41,635 bases of DNA from an uncultured Candidatus Woesearchaeota archaeon (GTDB lineage: Archaea > Nanobdellota > Nanobdellia > UBA10117), in contig CAIPHS010000001.1 in assembly GCA_903864915.1 (NCBI GenBank), positions 1 to 41,635 on the forward strand. The letters run 5' to 3'. The position numbers were made by a program, and so were the translations under genes. Positions 39,925 through 41,635 of the stretch are shown here, piece by piece (positions within the stretch are counted from its first letter, which is position 1; every line of letters starts with the position of its first letter). The notes beneath the pieces were generated by a model. The model made no database searches, was not told the origin of the DNA, and saw only the letters and a list, made by a program, of their open reading frames with translations.

Positions 39925-40470
39925 TTAATCGAGTTTAAGCTTGCTGCAATTGTCACACACAAACCGGTTATTCTTAAAGAAAAGATGGGATGCCTCCTGG
40001 CATAACTCACATTTCCCATAAGCCGCATAATCATCGTTAAGCTGGCCTTTGACTTTGGTCTGCTCCAGCAAAACTTCAAGGAACTCTTTTGAATTGTTCA
40101 GGACATCGCGGTTTGTAACAATGCCTACAACAACGCCATGGGCATCAACAACAGGAATCCTCGTAACATCGAATTTAGAAATCTTGTCAGCCAGAGATGA
40201 CAGGTCCTCATCAACTGTTGCAGTTACTTTTGGCGGGGATGTCATTATCTCCGCAACCGTGACTTCAGCAGCTTTCTTGTTTGCGGCAACCACGCCTTTC
40301 ATTATGTCTCTTTCAGTCAGCATGCCAACAAGCTTGCCTTGGAATACGATAGGAAGACCGCCAATCCTGAAAAGATTCATCAGGCGCGCAGCTTCCGATA
40401 TAGACATATCTGGCCGCGCAATTATAACTTCGCCAGTCATTATGTCGATAGCCTTTATGCCTGACGCCAT
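39925..40470 (-). CDS. CBS-domain pair protein with C-terminal zinc ribbon
   Basis: 181 aa. Two CBS motifs: AIDIMTGEVIIARPDMSISEAARLM with GGLPIVFQGKLVGMLTERDIM, and VAEIMTSPPKVTATVDEDL with TRIPVVDAHGVVVGIVTNRDVL. A zinc ribbon follows (CELCQEASHLFF...VCDNCSKL). CBS pairs bind adenine nucleotides; the ribbon may contact nucleic acid or protein. ATG 40470 is chosen because TATTTTAAAG (40496-40505) is about 27-30 nt upstream; the open frame to 40512 covers the promoter. Confidence 0.88.
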   Translation of the reverse strand: MASGIKAIDIMTGEVIIARPDMSISEAARLMNLFRIGGLPIVFQGKLVGMLTERDIMKGVVAANKKAAEVTVAEIMTSPPKVTATVDEDLSSLADKISKFDVTRIPVVDAHGVVVGIVTNRDVLNNSKEFLEVLLEQTKVKGQLNDDYAAYGKCELCQEASHLFFKNNRFVCDNCSKLKLD

Positions 40471-40538
40471 GGGACATATTGCGAGACATTCAGCTTTAAA
40501 ATAACTTTTCACGCGAAAAAAGATAACAAAATTTTTTT

Positions 40539-40573
40539 ACTATCACAAATCATAAGCCTTTTAAGACTATCAC
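40539..40573 (+). promoter_or_regulatory. direct repeats flanking the promoter of the NrdD-like gene
   Basis: ACTATCAC occurs at 40539-40546 and 40566-40573, on each side of a TATA-like CCTTTTAAG. Further downstream AACGTA occurs twice, with ATAC-AAC-GTAT symmetry at about 40591. These look like operator sites, possibly for the gene product's own winged helix. The leader then has AAAGGGTG before the ATG. Confidence 0.45.
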
Positions 40574-40607
40574 GCAACGTAATACAACGTATCAAAGGGT
40601 GCGAAAG

Positions 40608-41635
40608 ATGGGAGAGATTGAAGGTAAAAACCAGATAGCAGTAGGTCCTGCTGCAAGCCAAGAAAAGACCGCGATACTGGCAGATATAGCCAATAAAATC
40701 CAAGCCTTAGACAATCCGGTAAAGCTGAATATTCTCTCGTTGCTTGTGGAATCAGGCTCATTATCCATAACAGATATCGCAAAGAAACTCAATATAAATT
40801 TCTCAACAGCCCACAAGTATCTTGAACAATTAGAAGCAGCACAGTTTGTAACATCCAAGCAGATTGCTGACAACAGGCTAAAGCGAGTATTTACAATAAA
40901 AAATTTTAATATAGAGCTCAGCCCGAAGAGCTTGTTTCAGAAAGCAACAGAAGCTAACAACGGAACTAAGGCTAAATTTGGGCTTTTCGACCATAATGGA
41001 CAAATAATGGATTTTGATGAGGAAAAGTTTTCTCAGAAATACCTCAAACGTGGTATGCCGCGTGGTACGGTTCAGTTGGCATTGCAAGAAGCGCTGAAGC
41101 AATCCTACAATGGCATGACTTTGCTCGAACTCAGATCTTCGTTCCAAGACGCACTGAAAAAGAAATCAGAAAACATACAAAATGTGCTTATGCAAATCGA
41201 GGAAGATAGAAGGCATAAGAAAACATTCGGATATGCATTATGTGTTGAGCATCCTAACGCACTTAAACAGCACGCTGAAGGCGATATTTTCATAAGAAAT
41301 ATGCACAAGCCACTTATGCTGAAATTTTCACACGATATTAGAGCAATATATCTACATGGCGGAACTAAAGGAAAGCGCGCTAAAAATTTGAAAGAGCTGC
41401 TAAGCCAGATAGAAAGCGTAATAGATTCTGTTTCTGATTATGCGAAAGTTTCGCACATATTGGATTCATTTAACTATCTCATAGCACCAGTTGTAAGCAA
41501 AACATTAACAGCTGAAGATATTGCAGAACTGCAAAAATTCCTTACAAACCTTAGCTCCAAAGGCTTGCGATTTTACATCGGCCTTGACATCGGTGTACCA
41601 GAGTGGGCAAAAGAATTGCCAACCGCACATTATTA
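40608..41635 (+). CDS. winged-helix/ATP-cone/NrdD-like protein (5' part only)
   Basis: 342 codons are present; it runs off the right edge. Residues about 25-95 are an ArsR-type winged helix (LDNPVKLNILSLLVESGSLSITDIAKKLN; STAHKYLEQLEAAQFV shown in part). Residues about 120-185 resemble an ATP-cone (KFGLFDHNGQIMDFDEEKFS). The rest matches the N-terminal part of anaerobic ribonucleotide reductase: HAEGDIFIRNMHKP, SHDIRAIYLHGG, LDSFNYLIAPVVSK and FYIGLDIGVPEWAK. It would reduce ribonucleotides under ATP/dATP control. Active-site cysteines and the glycyl-radical end lie beyond the window, so catalysis cannot be confirmed. Confidence 0.72.
   Translation, partial: MGEIEGKNQIAVGPAASQEKTAILADIANKIQALDNPVKLNILSLLVESGSLSITDIAKKLNINFSTAHKYLEQLEAAQFVTSKQIADNRLKRVFTIKNFNIELSPKSLFQKATEANNGTKAKFGLFDHNGQIMDFDEEKFSQKYLKRGMPRGTVQLALQEALKQSYNGMTLLELRSSFQDALKKKSENIQNVLMQIEEDRRHKKTFGYALCVEHPNALKQHAEGDIFIRNMHKPLMLKFSHDIRAIYLHGGTKGKRAKNLKELLSQIESVIDSVSDYAKVSHILDSFNYLIAPVVSKTLTAEDIAELQKFLTNLSSKGLRFYIGLDIGVPEWAKELPTAHY

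Noticed and set aside
1-41635. CRISPR arrays, insertion sequences, transposases, rRNA genes
   Set aside because: No regularly spaced repeats, no transposase or Cas motifs and no rRNA-like stretch were seen on either strand.

Overview
This window is archaeal. It encodes archaeal/eukaryotic-type information-processing proteins (aRF1 with NIKS and GGQ, aIF2-gamma, aIF5A with its hypusine lysine, eL40, eL33, separate PheRS alpha and beta subunits, a short class-Ia ValRS), the archaeal DNA-repair protein NreA with a C-terminal PCNA-binding peptide, a DUF63 membrane protein and an intron-bearing tRNA-Ile. Most genes are preceded by an A/T-rich TATA-like box centred about 25-28 nt before the start codon, with no room for a leader, so mostly leaderless transcription is inferred. 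This promoter rule was used to choose many starts, and several are downstream of the longest possible reading frame. Compact genes, shortened core proteins (aRF1 without its zinc minidomain, NreA without its N-terminal zinc knuckle) and many unrecognised small proteins suggest a small-genome DPANN-type archaeon. I cannot name the phylum from sequence alone.

Layout. 1-1806: an A/T-rich accessory stretch with an ATGA-coupled pair (winged-helix protein plus a PD-(D/E)XK nuclease-like protein cut by the left edge), a small membrane protein and an unknown. 1872-6888: unknown proteins, a HAD phosphatase, a 50-aa basic protein resembling an integrase Arm domain, and NreA. 6919-8794: a membrane-anchored thioredoxin-like protein followed at once by a SufS-type cysteine desulfurase. 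13003-8784 (minus): a pheS-GNAT-DJ-1-pheT operon with start/stop overlaps. 13056-17302: a lipoprotein, a coiled-coil protein, tRNA-Ile(GAU, with intron), a small membrane protein, a nucleoside phosphorylase, tRNA-Ala(CGC) and an MBL-fold hydrolase. 17388-17472 is a candidate structured RNA. 17515-27805: translation genes (valS, aRF1, aIF5A, eL40, aIF2-gamma) mixed with two radical-SAM enzymes and a PRTase. 27854-31330: small unknowns, a roadblock/longin-like protein, eL33 and an ArsR-like regulator. 38648-31341 (minus): large proteins of unknown role (two NTase-HEPN paralogues, a TIM-barrel protein, two helical/coiled-coil proteins). 38733-41635: a coiled-coil protein, DUF63, a CBS/zinc-ribbon protein and the start of a winged-helix/ATP-cone/NrdD-like protein.

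Three places look like indels or unusual starts. eL33 is missing one G in a G-run, which creates an artificial fusion with the next gene. The radical-SAM gene at 25.4 kb has about 84 coding codons before its first in-frame ATG, and one missing G would repair it. The gene at 36.9 kb has 85 codons before its first canonical start and an ATAA overlap with its upstream neighbour. A diverged copy of the last 15 codons of valS lies just after the A/T-rich radical-SAM gene at 20.6-21.6 kb, as expected if that gene arrived by insertion at the 3' end of valS. No CRISPR array, insertion sequence or transposase was seen.
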